Below, one piece after another: positions 1 through 8,154 of a stretch of 11,132 nucleotides of DNA. The notes under the pieces were generated by a model. The model was given only the letters and a program-made list of their open reading frames with translations, had not been told where the DNA came from and did no database searches. A program made the translations under genes and the position numbers. Every line of letters starts with the position of its first letter. Positions within the stretch are counted from its first letter, which is position 1. Source of the stretch: Alphaproteobacteria bacterium (GTDB lineage: Bacteria; Pseudomonadota; Alphaproteobacteria; Micavibrionales; UBA2020); NCBI GenBank assembly GCA_029266795.1, contig JAQSWE010000052.1, positions 1-11,132 of the forward strand, given 5' to 3'.

Positions 1-2013
1 TGGGATGAAAAACGCTATGGCCGCGAATACGACCTCGACGTGTTCCACGTCGTCGCCGTCGATAAATTCAACGCGGGCGCGATGGAGAACAAGAGCCTCA
101 ACGTATTTAACGTCTCGACCCTCGTCGGCAACGCCGATACCTCGACCGACAGCGAGCTGATTTATATCGAAGAAGTCATCGGCCACGAATATTTCCACAA
201 CTACACCGGCGACCGCGTGACGCTGCGCGACTGGTTCGAGCTGACGGTGAAGGAGTCCCTCACCACCTTGCGCGAATTCCAGTTTATCGAGGACATGCAT
301 TCCAAGGGCATCAAGCGTATCGAGGACGCGACCAACCTGAAATCCGGCCAGTTCGTCGAAGACGCAGGCCCCACCTCCCATCCCGTGCGCCCTGATTACG
401 TCGAAAAATTCGATAACATTTACACCAGCACCATCTACGAAAAAGGCGCGCATGTGATCGGCATGCTGCCAACGATGCTGGGCGAGCAAAAATGGCGCGC
501 GTCGATGGATGAATATTTCACGCGCATGGACGGCACCGCCGCCACAGCCGACAATTTCCTCGACATCATCGAGGAAGTGTCGGGCAAGGATCTGACCCAG
601 TTCCGCAAATGGTACAGCCAGTCAGGCACGCCGCAGGTCAGCTATGACGGCAAATACGACGCTGCCACGCAGACTTACACGCTGACGCTGAACCAAATGA
701 CCCCGCCGACTGCAGACCAGGCAACCAAGGAAAATCTGCATATACCCGTCGCCATCGGCCTGATCGGCCAGAGCGGCAAAGATATCGCGCTGACGCTGAA
801 GGGCGAAACCACCCCCGGCCCGACGACGCGGGTGCTGGAACTGACCGAAGGCACGCAAACCTTCACCTTTACCGGCGTGACCGGCCCTGTTGTGCCGTCC
901 ATCCTCCGCGAATTTTCAGCACCCGTGAAAATCACGACGGTGCCGACGCAGGACGAGCTTGTGTTCCGCATGGCGCACGACAGCGACCCGTACAATAAAT
1001 ACGAGGCGACCGAGCGCTTGATGATCAAGACGCTCAAGAACCTCATAAAGGATGCGCAGGACGACCTGCCGCTGAGCGTGCCTGCCGATTTCATCACCGC
1101 CTATGGCAACAACCTTGCCAATGCGATGGATGGTGACAAGAACTTCAACGCGCTGACGCTGCAACTGCCGCCCTCGTCCCTTGTCACGCAGGACCTCGAT
1201 TTCATCGACCCCGAAGCGGTGCGAGATGCGACGAAGTTCCTGAAAACGACGCTGGCGACGACGTTCGAACAGGAATACCGCGATATCTACAAGGCGACTG
1301 TCGCGCCCGCAGGTGAAAAATACGACCTGTCGCAGGAGCAGGTCGGCCGCCGCGACATGCACAATCTCAGCCTGTCATTCCTCTCCGCTCTCAAGACGCC
1401 GGAGATCGCCGCTGCGGCTTATGACCAGTTCACGAACGCCACCAATATGACGGAGCGTTATTCGGCGCTCGCCACGCTGTCGCGTATTCCGCCCTCGGGC
1501 GCTGCCGATACGCGCCAGATCGCGCTTGATGCGTTCTATGAACGTTACAAGGACAACCCGAACGTCGTTGAAAAGTGGCTGTCGCTGAATGCGTCCATCA
1601 CCGATGGCGATCCCATCCAGCGTGTCAAAGACCTGATGAAGCATCCGAGTTTCGATGAAACGAACCCGAACCTCGTCTTCGCGCTTATGGGCGGTTTCAT
1701 CAGCGGCAACAACACGCTTTATCACGACAAGAACGGCGAAGGGTACAAATTCCTCGCCGATACCGTCATCCATATGAATGAAGTCAACCCGCATACCGCA
1801 ACCGGCCTTGCGAAGCGTTTCATGCAGTTCAAGCGCTACGACAAAGACCGCCAGGATTTGATGGTGGGCGAGATGAAGCGCATCATGGAAACCCCGCAGC
1901 TCGATTCCGGCATCAAGGAAGTCCTCGGCAAGGCGCTCGACACGGTCGAGAAGAAAAAACCGACGAACGACAATACCGCCAAATTCGGCGGTGCGGCGAA
2001 AAAGGCCGGCTGA
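1..2013 (+). CDS. pepN: Aminopeptidase N (M1 family zinc metallopeptidase), 5' end outside window
   Basis: This is a broad-specificity aminopeptidase that removes N-terminal residues from peptides during cytoplasmic protein turnover. The reading frame is open from base 1, so the N-terminus is missing; by comparison with E. coli PepN (870 residues) about 235 residues are absent. The exopeptidase motif GAMEN lies at 76-90. The zinc motif HEYFH lies at 184-198, and the third ligand Glu is at 253-255 in the context TVKES. The transition-state Tyr (IYEKG) is at 436-438, 84 codons after the first zinc His, the same spacing as His297 to Tyr381 in E. coli. The rest matches the PepN beta-sandwich (SQSGTP, then EFSAPVK) and the C-terminal helical domain, including NNMTERYSAL-like and SNPN-like segments. 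A Lys/Ala-rich tail of about 20 residues follows the region where the E. coli protein ends. It converges with the MBL gene, 3 bases apart. The identification is secure. Confidence 0.97.
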   Translation, partial: WDEKRYGREYDLDVFHVVAVDKFNAGAMENKSLNVFNVSTLVGNADTSTDSELIYIEEVIGHEYFHNYTGDRVTLRDWFELTVKESLTTLREFQFIEDMHSKGIKRIEDATNLKSGQFVEDAGPTSHPVRPDYVEKFDNIYTSTIYEKGAHVIGMLPTMLGEQKWRASMDEYFTRMDGTAATADNFLDIIEEVSGKDLTQFRKWYSQSGTPQVSYDGKYDAATQTYTLTLNQMTPPTADQATKENLHIPVAIGLIGQSGKDIALTLKGETTPGPTTRVLELTEGTQTFTFTGVTGPVVPSILREFSAPVKITTVPTQDELVFRMAHDSDPYNKYEATERLMIKTLKNLIKDAQDDLPLSVPADFITAYGNNLANAMDGDKNFNALTLQLPPSSLVTQDLDFIDPEAVRDATKFLKTTLATTFEQEYRDIYKATVAPAGEKYDLSQEQVGRRDMHNLSLSFLSALKTPEIAAAAYDQFTNATNMTERYSALATLSRIPPSGAADTRQIALDAFYERYKDNPNVVEKWLSLNASITDGDPIQRVKDLMKHPSFDETNPNLVFALMGGFISGNNTLYHDKNGEGYKFLADTVIHMNEVNPHTATGLAKRFMQFKRYDKDRQDLMVGEMKRIMETPQLDSGIKEVLGKALDTVEKKKPTNDNTAKFGGAAKKAG

Positions 2014-2024
2014 TATTTATCGGC
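1999..2024 (-). terminator. Weak candidate terminator hairpin at the convergent gene ends
   Basis: An inverted repeat pairs 2009-2014 with 2019-2024 (6 pairs including one G-T wobble, 4-base loop). It spans the pepN stop and the last codons of the MBL gene. Read on the minus strand, the stem is followed after five bases by a run of five T (complement of 1999-2003). That resembles a short intrinsic terminator for the leftward operon. The stem is short and the T-run displaced, so it may be chance. Confidence 0.25.
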
Positions 2025-2802
2025 GGTTGGTGGCGAGGTCGATTTCCATCCCGTCATAAGCGGGGCGGATATGCGACGGCAGTTCGTCGCACAGCGTCTT
2101 GTAATCCATATGCGTGGTCAGGACGGTCAGGTAAGTCATTTTTGGCTTCAGCCGTTCGACCCATTTGAAGACGCGCTTCAGGTTGGCATGTGTTGACACG
2201 CTTTCCTTGTGATATGCGCCCGCATCGACAATCCATGTCTCGACGCCCTTGAGCGCCTCCAGAGATTTTTCGTTAAAGTCGGCGACATCGACGCTATAGG
2301 CAAAATTTCCGAAACGGAAGCCAAGCGAGAGCATAGTCGTGTGATCCTGCTCGAAGCTTTCAACATCGATATCGCCGATCGTGAAACTGTCGTAATTCTG
2401 TATTTCCTTCTTCGCCAGAAACTGCGTATAGATGCCGCCGAATTTCGGCTCGTACAAATACGGCCATCGGCGGTGGATTTCGTCATGCGTTTCGGCGTTG
2501 GTGTAAAGGTCGAGCAGCTTGCTGCCATGATAGGCGATCGGGCGTAAGTCATCGATGCCGTTCACATGGTCGTTATGCCCGTGACTGATCAATACCCCGT
2601 CCAGATGCTTGACGTTATAGGCGGTCAGCTGCTGCCGCAGGTCATAACTGCAATCGACAAGCAAAGTGGTCTTTGCGGATTGCACCAGCAGCGAAGCACG
2701 GGTGCGGTGGTTCTTGTCATTTGCGGGATCGCAAGTCCCCCAAAAACCGCCAGCCGCCGGCACACCCAGTGACCCGCCGCAGCCCAGTACCGTCATCTTC
2801 AT
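2017..2802 (-). CDS. MBL-fold metallohydrolase, PhnP-like
   Basis: This 261-residue protein has a metallo-beta-lactamase fold of the PhnP/RNase Z-like phosphodiesterase group; its substrate cannot be told from sequence. Visible features are the N-terminal TVLGCGGSLGVP strand-loop, a WGTCDPAN segment typical of the alphaproteobacterial form, and the metal motif HGHNDH (His74, His76, Asp78, His79) followed by GIDDLRP. His154 (in EQDH) and Asp172 (in YSVDVADF) are the probable further ligands. Near the C-terminus, where relatives as I recall carry LTNxHxDLDY, this protein has LTVLTTHMDY, so the His is displaced (His231). There is no signal peptide, so it is presumably cytoplasmic. Its ATG overlaps the tatD stop (ATGA), which suggests translational coupling; AAGG lies about 10 bases upstream. 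It is the last gene of the cluster. The family is certain, the reaction unknown. Confidence 0.88.
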   Translation of the reverse strand: MKMTVLGCGGSLGVPAAGGFWGTCDPANDKNHRTRASLLVQSAKTTLLVDCSYDLRQQLTAYNVKHLDGVLISHGHNDHVNGIDDLRPIAYHGSKLLDLYTNAETHDEIHRRWPYLYEPKFGGIYTQFLAKKEIQNYDSFTIGDIDVESFEQDHTTMLSLGFRFGNFAYSVDVADFNEKSLEALKGVETWIVDAGAYHKESVSTHANLKRVFKWVERLKPKMTYLTVLTTHMDYKTLCDELPSHIRPAYDGMEIDLATNRR

Positions 2803-3584
2803 TGCGTTTTCGCCTTATTGAAGAGTTTAAAGAAGTTTTCCGTCGTCTGTGCCGCCACCTGCTCCATCGTCAGGCCCTTCAGCTCCGCCACCATCTGCGC
2901 CGTATGCACGACGAAGGATGGCTCGTTCCGTTTGCCGCGATGCGGCATGGGGGCGAGGTATGGGCTGTCGGTTTCGACCAGAATGCGGTCCATCGGCACA
3001 AGCTTCACAATTTCTCGCAGTTCATCCGATTTCTTGAATGTGATGATGCCGGAAAAGGAAATATAGAACCCCAGATCGAGCGATTTTTCCGCAAGCCACG
3101 GCGTACCGCTAAAGCAATGCATCACTCCGCGGGCCTTGCGCTGGCCGGTATCGGTCATGATGCGGATAGTGTCTTCGTCAGCGTCGCGGGTATGAATGAT
3201 CAGCGGCAGGTCAGTTTCAAGTGCGGCCTCGATATGCGTCGCGAACACCCCCTGCTGTTCTCCCTTGGGCGAATGTTCGTAGTAATAATCAAGGCCGGTT
3301 TCGCCGATCCCCACGACTTTCGGGTTTTTTGTGAAGGCGACGATTTCCTCGCGCTTTATATTGATCTCACCCGCGTCCGCGGCATGATGCGGGTGGGTAC
3401 CGACCGTGCAGTTGATGATCGGCGACGATTCAGCAACAGCGAGGATTTGCGGGAATTTGGCGATTTCGGTGCAAATGGTCAGGAAATGCCCCACCCCCGC
3501 TGATTTGGCACGATTGACGATTTCCGCCACGCCTTCTTCCGCGAAGTCGGGGTAATCCAGATGGCAATGACTATCGACCAGCAT
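2799..3584 (-). CDS. tatD: TatD-family metal-dependent hydrolase / deoxyribonuclease
   Basis: This 261-residue TIM-barrel hydrolase belongs to the TatD/YcfH family, whose members act as metal-dependent 3'-5' exonucleases or DNases in DNA repair and RNA quality control; individual roles vary. All expected metal-site motifs are present: DSHCHLD (His6, His8), GIGETGLDYYY (Glu95), IIHTRDA (His131), MHCFSG (His156) and ETDSPYLAP (Asp206). Its length is the usual 255-265. The start codon overlaps the metG stop as TAATG, and AGGAG lies 11 bases upstream inside metG. Its own TGA overlaps the next ATG. A position right after metG is common for tatD in bacteria. It is closer to the YcfH type than to E. 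coli TatD in context, so the symbol is family-level. It is probably cytoplasmic. Confidence 0.95.
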   Translation of the reverse strand: MLVDSHCHLDYPDFAEEGVAEIVNRAKSAGVGHFLTICTEIAKFPQILAVAESSPIINCTVGTHPHHAADAGEINIKREEIVAFTKNPKVVGIGETGLDYYYEHSPKGEQQGVFATHIEAALETDLPLIIHTRDADEDTIRIMTDTGQRKARGVMHCFSGTPWLAEKSLDLGFYISFSGIITFKKSDELREIVKLVPMDRILVETDSPYLAPMPHRGKRNEPSFVVHTAQMVAELKGLTMEQVAAQTTENFFKLFNKAKTQ

Positions 3585-5149
3585 TACGCCGTTTTCTCCT
3601 CAAGCGGCGCTTCGTAGCGCGGGAACACGCCCTGCGGCGCAGGCAGTGCCGTGCCGGGCTGCAGAGCATGGGTGGAGCCCATAAAACTGAAATCACGGGC
3701 ATTGGCGGGAGAGGCAACCTGATCGAGGATCTTGTTCGCGGCATCCGGCGTGAAGGGCTGCAGAATGATGCCAAGGTTGCGGATCACTTCGGCCAGCACA
3801 TACAGAACCGTCTGCATACGCTCGATATTCGTTTTCTTGAGTGTCCAAGGTGCCTGCGCGTCGATATATAGGTTCGCCGCATTTGCGACCTGCACAACTT
3901 CCTCGAGCGCCTTGGAGAATTGCATTTTTTCGAATTCGCCCCGCACGGCGATCAGCATCGCCTGCCCCGCTTTGTCGAGCAGCTGGTGATCGACGTCGTC
4001 GAGGATACCGGGCTTCGGCACCACGCCGCCGCAGTTCTTGGCAATCTGGCTGAGCGTGCGCTGCGCAAGGTTGCCCATGTTGTTCGCCAGTTCTGCATTG
4101 ATACGATTGCCGAGCAGCTCATAGGAAATATCGCCGTCCTGCCCGAAGGTCACTTCGCGCATCAGCGCATAGCGGGCCTGTTCGACGCCAAATCTCTCGA
4201 TAAGGCTTGCAGGAGAAATGACGTTGCCGAGGGATTTCGACATTTTCTCGCCCTTGGTCATCAGGAAGCCATGTCCGAAAACGCGCTTCGGAATCGGCAG
4301 ACCCGCCGACATCAGGAATGCGGGCCAGTAAACGGTATGGAAACGCACGATATCCTTGCCGATCAGGTGCACATCAGCGGGCCAGTATTTCTTGAACTGG
4401 CCGTCCTTGTCTTCGGGATAGCCAATCGCGCTGATATAGTTGGTCAGCGCATCGACCCAGACATACATGATATGATCTTTGGCATTCGGTACCTTCACGC
4501 CCCAGTCAAAGCTGGTGCGTGAGATAGAGAGGTCCTTCAAACCCTGCTTAACGAAGCTGACGACTTCATTGCGGCGAAACGAAGGCTGGATGAATTCGGG
4601 ATGCGCTTCGTAATAATCGAGTAGTTTTTGCGTGTAGTCTGACAGTTTGAAGAAGTAGCTTTCTTCTTCAACCCAATGCACTTCAGTGCCGGTCGTCTTG
4701 TTGACTTTTTTGCCGTCGGGGCGGATTTCCAATTCATCTTCGCCGTAGAACGCTTCGTCGCGTTCCGAATACCAGCCCGCGTATTTGTTCAGGTAGATGT
4801 CCCCGGCATCCTGCATCTTGCCCCAGATCGCCTGGCAGCTGTCCTTGTGGAACTGTGCAGTGGTGCGGATAAACTGGTCTTGGGTGATATTCAAATCCTT
4901 GCACATCTGCACGAACAGTGACGCGATTTCGTCGGTAAATTCCTGCGGCTGCTTGCCCTTGGCAATTGCCGTCTTTTGCACCTTCTGTCCGTGTTCGTCG
5001 GTGCCGGTGAGGAAATAGACATCGAAACCGTCAAGGCGCTTGAAACGCGCCATCACATCCGCGCCAATCGCCTCATAGGCATGACCCAGATGGGGCGGGC
5101 CGTTGACATAGGAAATGGCGGTTGTGATGTAGAAATGCGGTTTGCTCAT
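3584..5149 (-). CDS. metG: Methionyl-tRNA synthetase
   Basis: This 521-residue class I synthetase charges tRNA-Met and initiator tRNA with methionine in the cytoplasm. The HIGH motif is PPHLGH (residues 20-23 HLGH) and the second ATP motif is KMSKS (302-306), preceded by FGHGFLMTKGE. The connective domain (about 115-230) contains GWYSERDEAFYGEDEL. The CxxC zinc-knuckle pairs found in E. coli MetG are absent, consistent with the knuckle-free type. The helical anticodon-binding domain fills about 340-500, and the chain ends without the extra EMAP-II-like tRNA-binding domain. The ATG has GAGGA just upstream, overlapping the holB stop, and the gap to holB is 8 bases. Its stop overlaps the tatD start. 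The call is secure. Confidence 0.98.
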   Translation of the reverse strand: MSKPHFYITTAISYVNGPPHLGHAYEAIGADVMARFKRLDGFDVYFLTGTDEHGQKVQKTAIAKGKQPQEFTDEIASLFVQMCKDLNITQDQFIRTTAQFHKDSCQAIWGKMQDAGDIYLNKYAGWYSERDEAFYGEDELEIRPDGKKVNKTTGTEVHWVEEESYFFKLSDYTQKLLDYYEAHPEFIQPSFRRNEVVSFVKQGLKDLSISRTSFDWGVKVPNAKDHIMYVWVDALTNYISAIGYPEDKDGQFKKYWPADVHLIGKDIVRFHTVYWPAFLMSAGLPIPKRVFGHGFLMTKGEKMSKSLGNVISPASLIERFGVEQARYALMREVTFGQDGDISYELLGNRINAELANNMGNLAQRTLSQIAKNCGGVVPKPGILDDVDHQLLDKAGQAMLIAVRGEFEKMQFSKALEEVVQVANAANLYIDAQAPWTLKKTNIERMQTVLYVLAEVIRNLGIILQPFTPDAANKILDQVASPANARDFSFMGSTHALQPGTALPAPQGVFPRYEAPLEEKTA

Positions 5150-5157
5150 GTTGTCCT

Positions 5158-6330
5158 CTATACGGCCAATGCCGGGTAGCTTGGGTTTTGCATCATCAGG
5201 AATGCGCCGATCAGCGCCTGACGTTTATCAAGGTTCGACCATTCCGTTTGCCGGAACATCTGCGACATTTTTTCCCATGTCAGCAGGAAATGGCGCGGCG
5301 GAAACTGGTCGAGAAGTTTTTGCAGGATCATGCCGTCGCCCGGCATCATATCGGTCACGCGCTGGCCGCGTGCTTCTGTTTGCGCAAGACGCTGGCACCA
5401 GCCGGTCAGGATCGCGCGGCAGGTTTCATACTTTTGTTCTTCACGTGACAGTTTTTCAGCGTTGTTGTGAAGCGCGACGATATCAAGCGCAGGAATGGTG
5501 GAAACAGTTTTCAGCAGTTCGCCATAGAGCGCCATTCCCCCATCGGCATAAAATTGCAGCGCCTGCCCGATCGACCCTTCGGCATAGCGGCTGATGGCAT
5601 CTTTTTCGCCATCGCCAATGGTGGGAATGAATTTTTCGAGAAGCTTCGCTAGCGTCGCGGGCGACAGCGGATCCATGTTCACCATGCGGCAGCGCGAACG
5701 AATGGTCGGCAGAAACGATCCCGGCTGCGAGGTGGTGAGGATCAAGAGCGTTTTCGACGGCGGTTCCTCCAGCACCTTAAGCAGCGCGTTCTGGCCTGTC
5801 GCATTCAGGTATTCCGCGCTATCGACAATCGCCACGCGCCAGCCGCCTTCGGCCGCCTTGCTGTGCAGTTTATTCTTGATATCGCGGACACTATCAACAG
5901 GAATATCCTGCTTCAGCTTACCCTTCTTCTCGTCGAGTTCACGCTCGACGACAACCAGATCGGCATGGCCGCCCGAGACGACGCGGCGGAAAACGGGGTC
6001 TTCAGCAGGCACATGCAGTATTGTTGGTTTTTCGGGCTCGCCGAACAATCCTGCTTCTTGCTCACCGCCCTGCTTGAACAGGAAACGCGCGATGCGGTAG
6101 GCGAGCGTCGCCTTGCCGATGCCAGACGGACCTGACAGGATCAGCGCATGGGGCATACGGCCCGCATTGAAATCGGCGAGCAGTGCAGCTTCGACAGCCT
6201 CATGGCCCAGCAGGTCAGGATTGGATTTGGGAGATAGTTCGACAGGCTCCGGCGGCGCGGCTGCATCAACTTCAGCTTCGGCGTCGTCGAATTTTTCGAC
6301 CTCTTCCTCGTCGCCGAACAAGCTAGCCAA
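5158..6330 (-). CDS. holB: DNA polymerase III subunit delta' (clamp loader)
   Basis: This is the AAA+ delta' subunit of the clamp loader that places the sliding clamp on primed DNA. It has 390 residues, somewhat longer than the E. coli protein (334). Walker A is GPSGIGKAT (67-75), the Walker B-like strand is VAIVDSAEYLN (166-176), and NALLKVLEEPP (181-191) and TIRSRC (209-214, SRC arginine motif) follow. The collar domain fills the C-terminal third. The first 35 residues are an acidic, Ala/Pro-rich extension that looks disordered. Zinc-module cysteines are not evident. The start is TTG: a stop lies just upstream in frame, the next in-frame ATG (residue 59) would sit almost at the Walker A motif, and a GAGGTG Shine-Dalgarno lies 4 bases before the TTG. 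It overlaps the tmk end by 8 bases. The pairing with tmk is classic and supports the call. Confidence 0.95.
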   Translation of the reverse strand: MASLFGDEEEVEKFDDAEAEVDAAAPPEPVELSPKSNPDLLGHEAVEAALLADFNAGRMPHALILSGPSGIGKATLAYRIARFLFKQGGEQEAGLFGEPEKPTILHVPAEDPVFRRVVSGGHADLVVVERELDEKKGKLKQDIPVDSVRDIKNKLHSKAAEGGWRVAIVDSAEYLNATGQNALLKVLEEPPSKTLLILTTSQPGSFLPTIRSRCRMVNMDPLSPATLAKLLEKFIPTIGDGEKDAISRYAEGSIGQALQFYADGGMALYGELLKTVSTIPALDIVALHNNAEKLSREEQKYETCRAILTGWCQRLAQTEARGQRVTDMMPGDGMILQKLLDQFPPRHFLLTWEKMSQMFRQTEWSNLDKRQALIGAFLMMQNPSYPALAV

Positions 6331-7000
6331 GTTTCACCTCGCGCAGGGAGATGCCGAAGCGGGTTTCGATGGTTTTTAATATCTGTCCATGAATCGTGGC
6401 GATATCCTGGCTTGCGTCAATAATCACGCAGCGGTCCCGAAAGCGCTTGGCGATCTCGAGGAAGCCTTGACGCAGGCGGTTGTGGAATGGCACGCCCATG
6501 CGCTCGTAGCGGTCTTCGGTGCTTTCATTCTTGTCGGCAGTGACGGCCAATTGTTTCAGCGAACGGCTGAGACCTTTTTCGGCGTCGATGTCGAAAACAA
6601 AGGTAAGGTCTGGCTGGAAATCGCCCGCTATCATCGCATAGATACGGTCGATGAGCGCCTGATCCAGCCCCATGCCATACCCCTGAAACGCGCGGGTGGA
6701 GTCAACAAAGCGGTCGGAAACAACCCACTTCCCCTGTTCCATCGACGGCCAGATTTTATTCACTAGATGCTCGCGGCGCGCTGACATCATCAGCATCGCT
6801 TCGGTCAGCGGGTCGAAATTACCGGCGTCACGCTGGATCATCAGGTTACGAATGCGCTCCGCCTGATCGGTGCCGCCCGGCTCGCGCGTTAGAACGGCAT
6901 CAACGCCTGCTGCAGACAATGCGGCACCCAGCATCTTCACTTGCGTGCTTTTGCCCGTGCCCTCGCCGCCCTCCAGCGTGATGAAAACGCCTTTCACCAT
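6323..7000 (-). CDS. tmk: Thymidylate kinase (dTMP kinase)
   Basis: This 225-residue enzyme phosphorylates dTMP to dTDP with ATP, an essential step in dTTP supply. The P-loop is GGEGTGKST (11-19), with an acidic residue in the loop. TREPGGT (38-44) contacts the nucleotide, DRF (96-98) followed by VDSTRAFQG is the DRY/F motif, and the LID region lies around 140-170. The length is normal for the family (about 205-225). The ATG begins 2 bases after the stop of the carboxypeptidase gene with only a weak ribosome site, so its translation may depend on the upstream gene. Its end overlaps holB by 8 bases. It is cytoplasmic. Confidence 0.97.
   Translation of the reverse strand: MVKGVFITLEGGEGTGKSTQVKMLGAALSAAGVDAVLTREPGGTDQAERIRNLMIQRDAGNFDPLTEAMLMMSARREHLVNKIWPSMEQGKWVVSDRFVDSTRAFQGYGMGLDQALIDRIYAMIAGDFQPDLTFVFDIDAEKGLSRSLKQLAVTADKNESTEDRYERMGVPFHNRLRQGFLEIAKRFRDRCVIIDASQDIATIHGQILKTIETRFGISLREVKLG
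6335..6340 (-). promoter_or_regulatory. Ribosome binding site that decides the holB TTG start
   Basis: On the minus strand these bases read GAGGTG, 4 bases before the TTG at 6330 and inside the last codons of tmk. An in-frame TGA at 6334-6336 rules out any start further upstream. The TTG is therefore the first possible start and has a near-consensus ribosome site. Confidence 0.7.
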
Positions 7001-7002
7001 GG

Positions 7003-8139
7003 TCAGAAAGAGCCTGTCAGCAGGTAGTGAAGCCTGTCTTTCACGCGACCGAAGACGCCTTTACGCGGGGAGTCAGCACCCGCTAGCAGCTTGATGCTGA
7101 CTGGCTTTTGTTCAGGCACTTCGATATGAAGTGTGCCCGCCTCTTCGCCGGCCTTGACGGGCGCCATGAGGGGTTGCTTGAACTTGATGCTGAGTTTCAG
7201 CTCGGCGCGTTTCGCGCGCGGCATGACGACGTTGACGTCTTCCGCGGCGATCAACGGCACGGTGCGTTCCTGACCGAGCCAGACAGGGGCATCGTCGATA
7301 CGCTCCCCTTTCGAGACGATTTTGCGCGCCTCGAAATTGCGGAACGCCCATTCCATCAGCTTGATGCCCTCTTCTTCGCGGTCTTTTTTGCTGGGAAGAC
7401 CATTCAACACCATAATAACGCGGCGACCCTCGCGTTTCGCCGAGCCGACAAGGCCGTAGCCAGCAACTTCCGTATGGCCTGTCTTCAGTCCATCAGCGCC
7501 CGATACGCGACCCAGTAGCGGGTCGCGGTTCTGTTGCTTGATCTTGTTATAGGTGAATTCCTTTTCAGCGAAGTACGGATAGTAGTCGGGAAAGTCAGTG
7601 ATGATGCGATAAGCCAAAATCGCTAGATCGCGCGGCGTGGAATAATGTTCAGGATCCGGCAGGCCAGTCGCGTTCATGAAATGGCTGTCCTTCAGGCCAA
7701 TTTCCTTGGCGCGTACGTTCATGGCGTCAACGAATGCTTCCTCGGTACCCGCAACACCTTCTGCAAGCGCGACGGACGCGTCATTGCCCGACTGGACGAT
7801 CACGCCGCGCACAAGGTCTTCGACCTTTACTTTGGTGCCGACCTGGATATACATGCGGGAACCTTCGTCCATGCTGTTTTTCCAGGCGCGCTCGGAAACG
7901 AGCAACTCGTCGGTCAACTTCAACTGGCCGCTTTTCAGTGCTTCGAATACCATATACATCGTCATGAGCTTGCTCATGGAGGATGTCGGCATGCGCTCGC
8001 CCGCGGATTTATCGAGCAATACGGCACCCGAATTCGCGTCCACGATAATTGCTTCCTTGGCGAGCGTTTCGATCTGCGCAAAGGCAGGTTGCGCCGCAAA
8101 AAGCGCAAACAGGAAGCAAGCAAATAAACCGGTTCTCAT
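7003..8139 (-). CDS. dacC: D-alanyl-D-alanine carboxypeptidase (PBP5/6 type)
   Basis: This is a serine-type D,D-carboxypeptidase that trims the terminal D-Ala from peptidoglycan pentapeptides in the periplasm. The 378-residue chain opens with a Sec signal peptide (hydrophobic 4-16, likely cleavage after AFA at 21). The three active-site motifs are present: S-M-S-K (Ser54 nucleophile, Lys57), SGN (117-119) and KTG (219-221, in DGLKTGHT). A PBP5-type C-terminal beta domain follows (about 275-360). The last residues, around FGRVKDRLHYLLTGSF, are amphipathic and could serve as the membrane anchor seen in this family. AGAGGGTGAA just before the ATG is a strong ribosome site, 15 bases after rlpA ends. 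The choice between the dacA, dacC and dacF symbols is arbitrary; the family is certain. Confidence 0.95.
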   Translation of the reverse strand: MRTGLFACFLFALFAAQPAFAQIETLAKEAIIVDANSGAVLLDKSAGERMPTSSMSKLMTMYMVFEALKSGQLKLTDELLVSERAWKNSMDEGSRMYIQVGTKVKVEDLVRGVIVQSGNDASVALAEGVAGTEEAFVDAMNVRAKEIGLKDSHFMNATGLPDPEHYSTPRDLAILAYRIITDFPDYYPYFAEKEFTYNKIKQQNRDPLLGRVSGADGLKTGHTEVAGYGLVGSAKREGRRVIMVLNGLPSKKDREEEGIKLMEWAFRNFEARKIVSKGERIDDAPVWLGQERTVPLIAAEDVNVVMPRAKRAELKLSIKFKQPLMAPVKAGEEAGTLHIEVPEQKPVSIKLLAGADSPRKGVFGRVKDRLHYLLTGSF

Positions 8140-8154
8140 TTCACCCTCTTTTTA

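Noticed and set aside
40..42. GTG at 40 as the start of pepN
   Set aside because: The frame is open to base 1 and the upstream codons (WDEKRYGREYDLD) match conserved PepN sequence, so the gene simply enters from the left edge.
916..1362. Minus-strand frames of about 140-150 codons opposite pepN
   Set aside because: They are Arg/Val/His-rich mirror translations of pepN with no motifs.
2673..3503. A 276-codon open frame on the + strand opposite tatD and the MBL gene
   Set aside because: It lies entirely antisense to two genes with intact catalytic motifs, shows no family motifs, and is the usual mirror frame of G/C-biased codons.
3920..4522. A 200-codon + strand frame opposite metG
   Set aside because: It is antisense to the anticodon-domain and KMSKS part of metG and has no recognisable motif or supporting ribosome site.
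3584..5149. Possible truncation of MetG because the C-terminal tRNA-binding domain and zinc cysteines are missing
   Set aside because: About 520 residues without either feature is a normal form of the enzyme, and the downstream tatD overlap shows the end is native.
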